This document shows, piece by piece, positions 48,715 through 59,890 of a DNA stretch of 64,000 nucleotides (positions are counted from its first letter, which is position 1; every line of letters begins with the position of its first letter). This DNA is from Letharia columbiana (Eukaryota > Ascomycota > Lecanoromycetes > Lecanorales > Parmeliaceae): positions 1,178,001 through 1,242,000 of the forward strand of contig NW_023501043.1 of the NCBI RefSeq assembly GCF_014066305.1. Reading direction: 5' to 3'. The notes beneath the pieces are model-generated. The model did not search any database and was not told the origin of the DNA. It was given only the letters and a program-made list of their open reading frames with translations. Position numbers and translations under genes: made by a program.

Positions 48715-49781
48715 ATAAGTAAAGGCCTATAAATTAAATTTATAAGAAGTAATTAATTTTTAAATCTAATTTCGAGATTAAATTCGACTCTCGAAGAGTG
48801 AAAATATTTTAATTTAAGATTTACTTAAAATATAAGATCGAATTTTAAAGTTCTTAAATTATTTGAAAGCGTAAATTTTATTCTATAATTTATAATTTAA
48901 AAAAAGAATTAAAGATTTTTAATAGAAAAAGAGAAGTTATATTAATACTAAGTTTAAAGAGAGTTAATTAACTTTAAATTAATTTAAATTTAATTAATAA
49001 GAAGTTATTTTTAATTTCTAATATACTTTATAGTTTTTATTTTATTTTATTTTTATTTTTATAATTTATAGAATTTTTATAATTTTACGATTTTTACGAT
49101 TTTTATAATTCTTATAATTCTACGATTTTTTAGCGAGGGAGATTCATAAATTCGAACCGAGGACGGAGCGGAATGGTTCCGAAATTTATTAAAATTATTA
49201 TTATTCGACTATCTAAGCTTATATGAAAGAGTATTCTTAATAGAGTATATAAGTCTTTAATAAGCGATATCTAAATCCTCTATCTTTAAATATTTATAAG
49301 ACTAAATTTAGAAATTCTTTTCTTATCTGAAAGCCTACATTTTATTCTACAATTTAAAAAAAAATCTTAAAAACCTTAATAGAAAATTAAAAAGTTATTT
49401 TAAAATCAAATTATGTGTACCTAATTAGGGCTATTCGGCTGTCGAGCGAATTTTGGTGAGCGAACTTTGGTGAGCGATATTTGAATTCCTTACGCTTTAA
49501 TAATTATAAGACTAAATTTAGAAACTATTTTTTTATCTAAAAGCCCACATTTCGTTCTATAATTTTGAAAAAAAAAATTAAAATTTTAATAGAAAATAAA
49601 AAAGTTATTCTATGTGTTAATAATATACATCTATTTTTTTAATAAGGGAGCTCGGGAGGGCTGAAGATTTTGATGGTTGCGGACGCTAATTTATTTACCC
49701 GCGATAACTTAGCCGATCTAGTCAAAAGGCGTAATAACCCCGAATTGATAATTGGCTATATATACATTTATATATACTAAT
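48715..49781 (+). mobile_element. Family-1 element, intermediate form (~1.07 kb)
   Basis: ATAAGTAAAGGCCTATAAAT to TTATATATACTAAT. The left half (TCTAATTTCGAG, then ACGATTTTTACGATTTTTAT repeats, then CGAACCGAGGACGGAGCGG at about 49153) is shared only with 42810-46029; the right half has the common ~190-bp modules. RIP is patchy: 49140-49180 and 49420-49470 are nearly unmutated. Confidence 0.8.
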
Positions 49782-51179
49782 ATACTACGCTTCTTATCTT
49801 TATTTAAATTATAAAATATAATTTAATATATATAAATAGCTATAATTAAAAACTAGCTAAATTATTATCTTTTAATTTATTTATTAATTTATTATTAAGT
49901 TTTATTATAGCGAGAGATTATTTATAAGTATAATAATCTAATTTTATATATATATCTTAATTATAAATCTTAGCTATATAATAAAGAAATATTTTAAAAC
50001 TCGTTAAAAAATTTATTTCTCGATAAATAAATTTTTTTATATTTTTATATAAAAGCTATCTTAATAATATATTTATTATATATATGATATCTTAAGAAGT
50101 TAATATAGAAGAATTTATAGATAAGATATAAATCTAGCTCGTTAAAGTAGATAATATATTAAATTAGAGAAGAATAAAGAAGAATATTAAATAAATTTAT
50201 ATTATTATTAAATAAAAACTTTATTTAATAATTAAAAATACTTTTATAGCGATTAATACGTTTATTTAAAATATATTACTTTTAAAAATAATAAAGTATT
50301 ATAAGATCTTTTATAATCTAGCTTCGTTAATTAAGCGTAGCTTATTTAATTAAAATTCTTATATTAAGATCTTAGAGATTATTAATTATTTATATATACT
50401 TAAAATATATGTTTTCATATTAAATAGTTTAATATTATATTTATTTACTCGAAATAATTAATATTATTTAAGTATTATTATTTAATTTACTTCTTAAATT
50501 TAAATATTAGTACTTTTTTAACATGTTTATCTTTAAATTTAATAGCGATATCGCGATAAAGTATTTATTTTACTCTTTTTATTTATTTTATTAGTTTAAT
50601 TTAAACTTAAAATAATTACGCGTATTATTCTTTATTTATAATATAAAGTATAATAGTTTTTAACTTTTATTAATTTTATAAAGTTCTATAAAATAAAATA
50701 TAAATTCTAATATTTAAGTCTAATTTATTATTATATTAATAAGAACTAAGAATTTTTAATTTTTAATTATTTATATTATATTTTAATAAAGCTTAAGATT
50801 CTTAATAGATAATCTTTTAAAATTTAAATACGATATTTTAAATTATTTAATCTCGAGTAACGTTATTAGACTAATAATATTTCTTATAATTTTCTTTTTC
50901 TTTATAATTTAAAATTCTAGTTAAAATTATATTATTTAAAGTATTTATAAGTAGTAAAAAAAGACTATTAGTTATTAAATAAAAAATAAAAAATATAGTA
51001 TAGTATTTTACTTATCTTTTTTATATTAAATTCGAAAGACTAATAAATATTTTATAAATTTAATCGAGTTTTAAAAAATAGATAATCTTTTTAATAATTA
51101 ACTCTTATAAACTTTAATAAACTATTCTTTAAAGTTAATTATAAAAATAACTTAAAAATTATTATTAATTATAATATAA
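49782..51179. other. RIP-mutated AT-rich DNA
   Basis: No gene or element recognised in ~1.4 kb of very AT-rich sequence. Confidence 0.65.
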
Positions 51180-51581
51180 ATTAGTATATATAAAAGAATA
51201 AGGTAGGGCTAAGCTTGAAAACCTTGAATTTATATATACAGCCAATTATAAATTTAGAGTTACTACGCTCTTTAATTAGATCGGCTGACTCACCGCGGAT
51301 AAATAAATTAGCGTCCGCAATTATCAAAATCTATCACCCTACTTTTAATCATTTAGTAACTTTACCATTTTCTATTAAAATTTTAGAATTTTTTTTTAAA
51401 TTATAGACCGCAATTTGCACTTTCTAGAAATATGAGAATTACCAAATTTGGTCTAATAGTTCTTTAAGGGTGATGGAATTTAAATATCGCTCATCAAAGA
51501 TCGCTCACCAAATTTGCTCGACAGCCCCGGCCCCCGATCAAAAAGAATGGTTATGAATTTAATTCATAGGCCTTTACTCGT
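51180..51581 (-). mobile_element. Family-1 element, shortest complete form (~400 bp)
   Basis: ATTAGTATATATAAAAGAAT to AATTCATAGGCCTTTACTCGT with one interior module. Well preserved: AAGGTAGGGCTAAGCTTGAA and GCTCGACAGCCCCGG are intact. It gives the best view of both tips in one short sequence. Confidence 0.82.
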
Positions 51582-52299
51582 ATTTAATATAAAGATTTTA
51601 AGTTAAGAATTAATAATAGAAATAAATTTAAATAAATAAGAGTATCTTAATATTAGAGATCGATATTAGATAGAAATATTTTAATTTATACTTAACTAAA
51701 AAATCGTAATCGATATAATATAAATATTAATCTTTCTTCGCTTCGATATTTATAGAATTTTTATCTTTATTAATAATATAGATATAAATAATAGCTTTAA
51801 AATCTTAATCTTAATTCTTAAAATTTTCTAAATTACTCGAATAAAAATCTTATCTTTATCTTCTATAATAATAAAATTAAATTCTTTTTATTAGATATTT
51901 ATTTTATTTAGTTTTAAATTATTAATATTAATAATTATATTATAAAAAAAGTTAAATATAATATAAAGCTCTTTTAAGACTATTACTTTTTTTAAATTAT
52001 TATTTATATATTAATAAAGAAATATATATAATTTTATAATAGTAATATATTAACTTCTACTCTTCTATAATAAAATCTTCTTTTATTAAATATAGAATAG
52101 ATTTTATTTTAATTAAATTTTTTTAAATAATATTAATTAATATTAAGAATACTTTAAAGCTAGAGTTTATATAAAAATTATATATTTATTTATTTATATT
52201 ATAATAACTATATATTCGATAAACGTCGAGAGATAATAAGTTATTTTATTCGCATTATTATTTCGATTATTATCTTACTATATTAATATAATTTAATAA
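51582..52299. other. RIP-mutated AT-rich DNA, probably 3' flank of piggyBac copy 2
   Basis: No gene. The right part (from about 52.2 kb) shows weak collinearity with 9.04-9.2 kb beside piggyBac copy 1 (TATATTCGATAA then AGATAA landmarks), so the transposon probably extends into it. Confidence 0.5.
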
Positions 52300-53900
52300 A
52301 TATAATCTAGATTTATTATATAGAGTTTAATATATCTTTTCTTTTATAAAATTATCTAGGAAATTTTCTTTATAATATAAAAAGATCTAATATATTTTAT
52401 ATCTCTCATATATCTTAAAGATATTATTTCTATTTCTATTAATCTTTTATCTAAAATCTTAATATTAAATATTTTTATAATATATAATATACGCTTAAAT
52501 AACCTTTAAATCTTAGTAATTATAATTAACCTATAATATCTTTAATAATATAGAGATAAAGATAAAATTTAGCTTTACTTAATAGATATCTCCTTCTTTT
52601 AATAACTCTACTATTATACTTTTAAGAAATTTCTAATATTTTTAAATAACTTCTATTAATTTATAAAGCTTAAAAGTATTTATAAGACTCTTATTTAAAT
52701 ATTAATAGAATAAGAATATTTAATTACGATTATAGACTCGCTGAAAAGTATATATAGCTATTAAAGTATTAAATTAATTTATCTTCTCTATATACTTATT
52801 ATAATAATAAAAAATCTTAAAAATCTTAAATTTCTTCTTCTAGATATTCTTTTTATTCTTCTTAAAAGTAGATAAAGTAATATAAGTATTTATATTAGTT
52901 TTATTAGAATATTTTCTTTTTTTAAAGATATAATTATTAATTTTTTAAATACTATATCTAATAATAAGTTTTAAAATAAGATTATTATCTTATTAGACTA
53001 CTATAAAAATATTATCTTAAACTATTATAATAAAAACTTTATAGAGAATATTCTTAATAAATATCTATTTTATCTTTATAAGTAATTTTAGAAGATCTTA
53101 TTAAATAGACTTTATAGTCTTATATATTATAATTCTTCTATCTCTTAAGACTATAGCTAGCTTTAAGTAAGTAAAATAATTATTTATAAAGAGAATAGTA
53201 TTCTTTAAAAGAGTATTTATAGCTAATTTAAATACTATAGCTAATATTTCTTTAAATTCTTTAATTTTTAATCTATCTTCTAATCTCTATATCGAGAAAT
53301 ACTATATATAATTATAGAGATAATTATTATTATTAATTATAAAAAGCTTATATCTCTTTTTAATTAGTTTATCTAGAGCTATAATAAAATAAAATATATA
53401 CTTTATCTCTTTAATTATATATTTATTAATCGCTATATAAAAACTCGAGATTCTAAGAAAATCTTAATTCTTTTAAATCTCGCTAATAAATAGAAGAAGT
53501 TTCTTATATTATACTAGCTGCTTCTATTAACCTATTTTAATAATTATAAAATTCTCTTAAATAAGATTTAAATAATATATATACTTTCGAAGAAGAATAT
53601 AGCGATCTTAAGTTATTTTCTTTATAATTATTAAAGCTATAAATATAATTTTATTAGTTCTCTAATAACTATAAATAGTAGAAAAATAAAAGATTTCTAT
53701 ATAGATTATAATAGCGACGAAGATTTTTAGCTTTAATATAGTTATAGAGTATTAATAAAGATCGCGAGAACTTTAGATAGAGATATATAAATTAATATTA
53801 ATTTAAAAGTTATTTATTTTATTTAACTATTTAGCTAAGGTAGCCGCTTTAATTAAAATATCTTATCTAGAAATCTATATGAACTTAAATCTATGAATTA
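52300..53900 (-). pseudogene. RIP-killed piggyBac-type transposase, copy 2
   Basis: Minus-strand reading through stops gives family landmarks in the right order: AINKYIVKEIKYIFYF..ALDKLIKKRYKLFVI (at about 53.43-53.33 kb; the 'DE...F.GR' plus 'PxKPxKxGYK' region), YLYNYI, then EILAIVFKLAIN.LLKNTILFINNYFTYLKLAIVLRDRR (about 53.23-53.11 kb; the DNWFTS-like core with its catalytic Asp read as Asn after G-to-A), and YYYNKYIEKINQFNTL (about 52.81-52.76 kb; the YNxxMGGVDxxDQ-type motif). Gln and Trp codons are stops throughout. piggyBac enzymes move DNA by cut-and-paste at TTAA. Dead here. Confidence 0.72.
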
Positions 53901-54775
53901 CTCTTACTTAAATATATATAGAGTATTACGCGAAGGTCTTTATAGAGAGAGATTATATTAAATAACTTTATTAAATTAACGTTAAATTAAATAAATTAGA
54001 GATAAAGAAGTAAATAAAATAAAGAAACTATCTAAATAGTAGATTTAGATTTATTAATTTATTCTAATCGCTAATATCGCTAATATCTATATTCTAATTT
54101 TTTATAATATTATTTAACTTCTTAATTATCTCTATTATTCTATATTTAATTTAATTTATTATTGCGAGAAAATAAGATATTATATAAATAGAGTTTTTAT
54201 AAATTTTTATTTAATTAGAAAACTCGCTTTAAAGATTCTTAAATATTTATATATTATACTCTTTAATTTAATATCTTTTATAAAGATATAAAACTCGATT
54301 TATAAGAATTTACTTCCGAACTAGGGTTTAATAGTAACTTCGAATAATATTTAAAAACTAATATATAACTAAATCGCTAAAATTATATAATAGATAATAT
54401 TTTTATAAAAATTAAATAATAGTCTAATAAAGAATATTTTATTATTTTTTATTAATATTTTTTAAATTAAAGCTAAATATTATAAAAGCGATTATCTTAT
54501 TAATAATTCTTATCTCGAATATTAAATTAGAGATTAATCGATCTAAAATAATAATAAACTCTTTTTATATCGCTTTTAATATTATATACTTAATCTATAT
54601 ATAAAATAAGAATTAATTAATATTATAAATAGAGTATAGCTATTATATTTCATTAATTTTATTAAAATTAATATTTAACTAAATCTTCTTATAAAATAAT
54701 CGTTAAAGAAGATTCTTTATATATAATATTCTAAACTTATTATAATTTATAATATATAATATATTCTTTTAAACT
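53901..54775. other. RIP-mutated AT-rich DNA up to the unmutated island
   Basis: No gene recognised. ACTTCCGAACTAGGGTTTAAT at 54311 is a small unmutated spot. The segment ends abruptly at about 54775, where composition becomes normal. Confidence 0.6.
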
Positions 54776-55272
54776 GGATCGAGGTAAAAAGGTAGCCATT
54801 TTCGGCATACTTGGACGCTGTTTTAAGCACCTTTTACATCAGGGCCCCTTGCCCACGCCACGCCGCCTGAACGGTTAATGCGGTTCCCCCCACTCCCCCT
54901 CCCACTCTCTCTACGGCTGCATGTAGGCTTGCGCGCTAGTCGATCGCGTCGAGTCAAGACGTCTCTATACCATTTTCTTAGTTAACTTCCTCACTTCACT
55001 AAGGGTCGCTCATTGAATCCTCAATGCATGGTCAGACAGTGCAGAGATGGGGAGGGAAAAGGCGAGAAAAGAGAGAGAGAAAGGGGCCAGGTGTATACAC
55101 TAGGACGACCGCCAGCCGTTTCAGGTGACCATAAAAATGGCCCTGCTCCTCCCTTCTATCTTCCTCTCTGCCTTCCTCTCTACCAAACTTACTTCCCTCT
55201 ATTCATCCCTATCCTTAAGAACTTACATCCACTCATTTTATATATAGATAAACCTCCTCACCGTCGTCCGCC
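54776..55272 (+). promoter_or_regulatory. Unmutated 500-bp island upstream of the DUF3435 pseudogene (putative 5' region)
   Basis: Composition switches from RIP-saturated to normal at about 54776 (CTGGATCGAGG) and back at about 55275. It contains CCCCCCACTCCCCCTCCC at about 54887, a GAGAGAGAGAAAGGGG stretch at about 55071, a long CT-rich tract (about 55146-55215), and TTTTATATATAGATAAACC about 35 bp before CCGCCATAG. CT-rich tracts and a TATA-like box just upstream of a start are common in fungal promoters. The 87-codon ORF inside looks non-coding. The promoter role is inferred from position; it could also be a separate insertion. Confidence 0.45.
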
Positions 55273-57618
55273 ATAGCTTATTACAAAGCACTACTATATA
55301 CTTAACGATAAGATATAAACTTATCTTACGCCTCTTTCTTTAAGAGAAGCTAGCTTTTAGCTTAAGAATATTATAATATATAATACGAGAAGATTAATAA
55401 ATACTATTAATTAACGACTCTTTATATCGATATCATTAACTTATATATTAATCGTTTTAAAGATTTATAAAGAGAGTAAGTTATCTCTAGTATAAATTCT
55501 ATAATTATTATACTTTTATTATTAATTCTCGATCTCTAGATATTATAATACTATTGATATTAATTTCTATTACACACTTAAAAGATTAATAAAAGATCGA
55601 ATTAAGAATTTCTTTTCTTAAATATATAATAACTACTTTATTAAGAAAATTAATTTAATTAAGATTTATTAGTATTAACTAAGCTAGCTCTATATTAAAT
55701 AAAAGAGTTAACGAATTAATTTTTAGATCTTAAAGTAAATCTATAATATAAATTAAGATATATACGTTAATATTTCTATATATACGAGTAACGTTAAAAT
55801 AGTTTATTAACGATCTATTAGCGAAAGAATATAGGCTAGACGATAGTAAAATCGATAAGTCTCTCTTAAATACGATCGATTTTATAAAGCTACTACGTTA
55901 TTATTAGATAATAGATATTAATATCTTCTCTTATAAACGATAACGAATTTAGCTAGCAACAATTCTATTAATCGCGATATTTATTAAATCCCGATCTAGA
56001 GCCCTTCTTAAAATCACCTATCGCGATCTAAATCTATTTATCTAGCGCGATAAGACTATCGAGAAAGTAGCGCTTATCTTATAGCTAAAGCTTACTCGAA
56101 TTAAGTCTTATAAAAAGCGTAAGAGATTATAAATAATCGCTAAGTAATTAAGTCTATTAATCTAATAGATATATAGGAAAATCTATATATTCTTTATCGA
56201 TATTAATTTTATCTTTTATATTATATTCTATATTATTAATCTTATCTATAATAATAACGTCTATCTTTTTCTAAATATAAATTCTAAGATAATTCTAACT
56301 CTTAACATTTTAAAGAGATTAAACTATTAATCTATTTCGTGAAAAGAGAATATATTAAATATATCGTTATTTCGTACGCCTATATAATTCTCTAAGGCCT
56401 ATATTATCGCGGTTAATACGTCGATCTTCTACGATAAGTATTAGAAGTAGATTAAATAGTTAGAAAAAGAGATTAACTTCGTATAAGTCTTTACGATCTA
56501 TTATCTCCGTCGAGTAATAGAAAATACTATTAATAATAAGTTTAAAGGCTTTTAGTCTTAGAGAGTTTAAATTAATATAATTATCTATTAGATAATCTTA
56601 ATTTTAATAAGATCGTTTATAATCTAATTATAAATTATATTAGCTTAACTATCTTCTAGCGTAACTATCTATCTTATATAATTCGATATAATATTTAGAC
56701 TATATATGAGAGTATAGCGTCTTAAACGAAGTTAATCTAAGCGGCTAATCGAATAAATTAATAGATTAACTTCTAACGATTTAAAGAGCTAATTAAGATA
56801 TAGAGTATAAATATCCGCTAGAAGAAAGAGATCTAGAAGCTTCGCGATTATTAAGACGAACTATTTTAATATATTTAATATTAATTTATATTTATTTATC
56901 GTATAGCGGGATAAGTTATCTATAATTAATATAAGAAAATTAAATAAACTATAAATTAAAAGATTAAAGCGTAAGAGTAAGAACTTATAAAGTAGATTTA
57001 AAAAGAATATAATATTATCGCTTTAATATAAGATATATAAGCGTAATTTAAGAAAGATATAAAGTTATTTAATTCTATTCTTTATATCTTAAAGCGCGTT
57101 TAATACGCGTTTATAAAACGATTATATATCGTTAAGGTCTTCTTTAATCCACTATTAACTCGTAATATCGAGGGCGATATAAATTCGCGTATCTCTATTA
57201 TCGATAATATAATATTACTCTATATTCGATAGAAGAGAATATTCCGCAAAGCTCGTTAAATACGAAGGATTTAAGCGAGGGAAACTAATTTTAATAATAA
57301 CGTAAAACGTTTCTTAAACGCTATCAAATCCGAGTCTAAGTTAACTCCTCAATCTCTTATCTCTTTTCTATAAGATATAAACTCTATTAATATCTTTACT
57401 ATCTCGATAATATCGATCTATCTTTAAAGAAGCGACTTTATAATCTTAATAATAAATATTCGTTATAGCGATACTTCGATAATCGTTACCCTTTTCGACC
57501 TCGCGAATTCTATTCTTTTCTTTATTTTAAATATATAATAATTACGCTTAATAATATAATATACTTTAAGAATTATATAGCGATCATTTATGAAATCTAT
57601 ATAACTAATAAGATTTAA
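55273..57618 (+). pseudogene. RIP-killed DUF3435 tyrosine recombinase (Starship captain-like)
   Basis: Plus-strand readings through RIP stops match the DUF3435 layout in order. NYFIKKINLIKIY (about 55.63 kb) is the VKKxS..TYW region, in another frame. NDLLAKEYRLDD (55809) is followed by IDFIKLLRYY. R(Q)RI(Q)LATILLIAIF.KSRSRALLKITYRDLNL (about 55.94-56.03 kb) corresponds to the GSRPGALL..YRD box with the first catalytic Arg. LFRTPI (about 56.37 kb) is followed by FTIYYLRRV.ENTINN (about 56.49 kb), the box-II LRRGAGNAIN region with the second Arg. A basic helical C-terminus (ARRKRSRS, about 56.82 kb) leads to RISIIDNIILL.IR and FRKAR (frame 2, about 57.19 kb). A C2H2-like tail follows from about 57.36 kb (RYFDNRYPFRPREF...YFKNYIAIIYEIY), its Cys/His codons mostly mutated. 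At least three frame changes and dozens of stops. ATA at 55273-55275 may be the old ATG. Confidence 0.78.
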
Positions 57619-58790
57619 TATATCTCGTAGAGTTTTAGACTAATTATTAATATTTCTAGTCTTATAAATTACTTATATATATAAAAGTAACTATTTTACG
57701 ATTTATTTATCTTTATACTTTAATAACTTAAAAAGTTCTAGTATTAAGAGAGTAGAAACATTCTATACTTTTCTAAATTCGTCTTTATAAGACTATATTC
57801 TAAGATAGTATATTAACTCGAAGGATATATAGTATTCGAGAGTATACTTTCTATTATATATTACTATATTATCTAGAGTAATAAAATAATATTAAACTTT
57901 TAAGCATTAAACTTTCTAATTTTATACGTTCTAATTCTCTAATAATATTAAAATTTATATATCTTTAAATTATATAGCCTTCGAGTTTATAGATATTTTA
58001 AGCTTACTTACCCTTAAAACTTATATAATCTTCGAGTTAATAAACTTTCTTAGAGTATATAACCTTTCAAAGATGAATCCGAGGAATTAGAGAGTACCTT
58101 ACTCTTTTAATATCAGAATCGAAGTTTAAAAAAGAGAGTTAAAATTAAAGCTTTACAGGTCTTCCAAAAATAAAACTAAAGAGAGAGTTTAAAAATAAAA
58201 TATAGAAGTGCGAGGAAGATGAGATAAAGGGGATTTAGAAGTAGAGTAGGAAGTTTAGAAATATACTAGTACCCGTTTCTAATATATTTTCCTACTTATT
58301 TCCTACTAAAAACGTTAATATTAAATTAATAGAAAAGATAGAAATATCTTATATAGTAAAAGTAAAAGCGTAGTAATTTATTAGAAGAAAATTAAACTTA
58401 ATAAAAAAAGTAGATTAGCTAGCGCGATTAAATTACGTAGATATTATATTAATTATCTATAGAAATAAAAGCTATTATACTTATCGATCGACTAATTATA
58501 AATAATAGTCTTTTAATATAATAGAGATTATATATATAAATTTAATATATCGACCTTTAAGTTAACTCGAGCTTAGAAAGTCTTATACTCGTTATCTATT
58601 AATATACTATTTAAAGACTTTAATTATACTATTTATAAGATTTTATATAACTTAAAAATAAAGAAATCGTTAAACGAGAGATCTAGTTTAGTCGAGACTT
58701 CGGAAGGCATATAAATAATAAAGAATTCGATATCGTATCGTATACATTTAGTAATATAGATAATACTATAGAATAGCGATATTAAGTGTA
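57619..58790. other. RIP-to-normal transition zone, no gene recognised
   Basis: RIP density falls gradually. 58060-58330 has near-normal patches (GATGAATCCGAGGAATTAGAG, GAGGAAGATGAGATAAAGGGG). 58330-58790 is AT-rich again with much CpG. A plus-strand stretch at about 58430 has few stops, but no family was recognised. This is where the repeat block ends. Confidence 0.55.
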
Positions 58791-58794
58791 AAGA

Positions 58795-59049
58795 TTAGCG
58801 ATAAGTATAAAAGCTAATAAATATACTAGGTAAAAGATATTTATAGTAAATCATATAGTTAAAGAATAAAGAAGTAGACTGACGAAGGGCGACGCTTGAG
58901 CTTTTAGAAATCAAATAGTCATTAAGGCTTCGTATAGTCTCTCGTTGGGTAACACTCGCGATTAGATTTGAAATAATATCATATGAGAATACATAATCAG
59001 GAAGCATAGATAAATAGTTGTTGCGAAACAAATCAGAGTACTCGTACAT
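58795..59049 (-). CDS. Short hypothetical ORF (84 codons), possibly a gene fragment
   Basis: MYEYSDLFRNNYLSMLPDYVFSYDIISNLIASVTQRE... reads from an ATG at 59049 to a stop at 58795. An in-frame TAA lies ten codons upstream of the ATG, so the ORF is at most 93 codons. The first ~65 residues look like a real mixed-composition protein; the last ~20 (NYMIYYKYLLPSIF) enter AT-rich, RIP-like sequence, so the end may be an artefact. The mutation gradient crosses the ORF. I do not recognise the family; it could be one exon of a broken gene. Confidence 0.3.
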   Translation of the reverse strand: MYEYSDLFRNNYLSMLPDYVFSYDIISNLIASVTQRETIRSLNDYLISKSSSVALRQSTSLFFNYMIYYKYLLPSIFISFYTYR

Positions 59050-59140
59050 GAATTTATGACCGTGGAGAGACGATTACGCCTTGGCGTCCTATGAGCCTTC
59101 ATAGTCTACGTATTTATGGACAGTCACCTCCATACCGGGT

Positions 59141-59150
59141 CTCTTACCTC
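59141..59150. repeat. Target duplication, left copy (CTCTTACCTC)
   Basis: Ten bases identical to 59881-59890, directly abutting the MITE. Length fits Mutator-type (MULE) insertion. Confidence 0.93.
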
Positions 59151-59880
59151 GGGCAAATTACCGAATCATACCCCGAAAGTACGAATCCTTACCGAATCAT
59201 ACCCCTAATTACCGAATCATACCCCTACACCAAATCACACCCAAATATGGGGTATGATTCGGTAATTTGCCATTGCTTGGGGTATGATTTGGTAAGTTAT
59301 CGAAGTGGCCTAGGCCTCAAACTACGAAGGAGATAATCCGCGATCTGACTTATTCGATCATAGAAATAAGGGAGTTTCTCCGACCGCATTTGATGAGAAT
59401 TCTATCAGCCTAAAACCATCAGACGAAAAAGCCGAGTGGACGAAATTTCGAGCCCGAGGGTATCCGCACTTCACGCTGCAGACACCCCTATTCGGGTCCC
59501 GTAGGCCCCGTAAGGCCCCGTAAGGCCCCCGAAGGAATAATTTCTACTACGCTACGCAACGGGGCGGGGTAAACTTAGGGGGTCAAACCTCGCCCCGAAC
59601 CCCGCCCCGAACCCCGCCCCGTTGCGTAGCGCAAACACCACCGTCATCAATAATCAAGTCGACGACTACTACCAGACGCTCAGTAAGCCTACCGCTACCA
59701 TTAACTTCATTAAACCCTCTTACCGTATATCAGAAAGCTATTATTTAAGATCCTCATCAAATTATACCCCAAGCAATGGCAAATTACCAAATCATACCCC
59801 ATATTTGGGTGAGATTCAGTAATTAGGGGTATGATTCGGTAAGGATCCATACTTTTGGGGTATGAATTAGTAATTCGCCC
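59151..59880. mobile_element. Mutator-type MITE, 730 bp, ~125-140-bp inverted repeats
   Basis: The left end GGGCAAATTACCGAATCATA... (59151-59290) is the inverted complement of the right end ...GGTATGAATTAGTAATTCGCCC (59754-59880). Within each arm, a 'TTACCGAATCATACCCC' unit recurs in alternating orientation, giving nested hairpins. Exact 10-bp target duplications flank it. No transposase is encoded, so movement would need a MULE enzyme from elsewhere. The core (about 59300-59750) is GC-rich with GTAAGGCCCC repeats (59500-59530) and an 82-bp hairpin. A short ORF over the left arm is incidental. Confidence 0.9.
59550..59631. repeat. GC-rich hairpin, 20-bp perfect arms
   Basis: CGCTACGCAACGGGGCGGGG at 59550-59569 is the exact complement of 59612-59631. 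The ~42-bp loop contains two CCCCGAA-type repeats (CGAACCCCGCCCC). It could be a tiny foldback element nested in the MITE or a secondary-structure element of the MITE itself. Confidence 0.85.
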
Positions 59881-59890
59881 CTCTTACCTC
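59881..59890. repeat. Target duplication, right copy (CTCTTACCTC)
   Basis: Identical to 59141-59150. On the minus strand it encodes GAG GTA AGA of the disrupted gene's C-terminal tail. Confidence 0.93.

Noticed and set aside
55013..55276. 87-codon ORF in the unmutated island
   Set aside because: Low-complexity CT-rich translation ending next to the captain-like start. It is more likely upstream regulatory sequence than a gene.
2216..58000. Mitochondrial DNA as an explanation for the AT-rich sequence
   Set aside because: No mitochondrial genes or tRNAs were seen. The AT-rich blocks contain nuclear transposon relics, selective CpA/CpC loss and abrupt transitions to normal nuclear sequence.
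59091..59822. ORFs over the MITE (81 and 66 codons)
   Set aside because: They translate the inverted repeat arms (repeated SYP-type peptides), not a protein gene.
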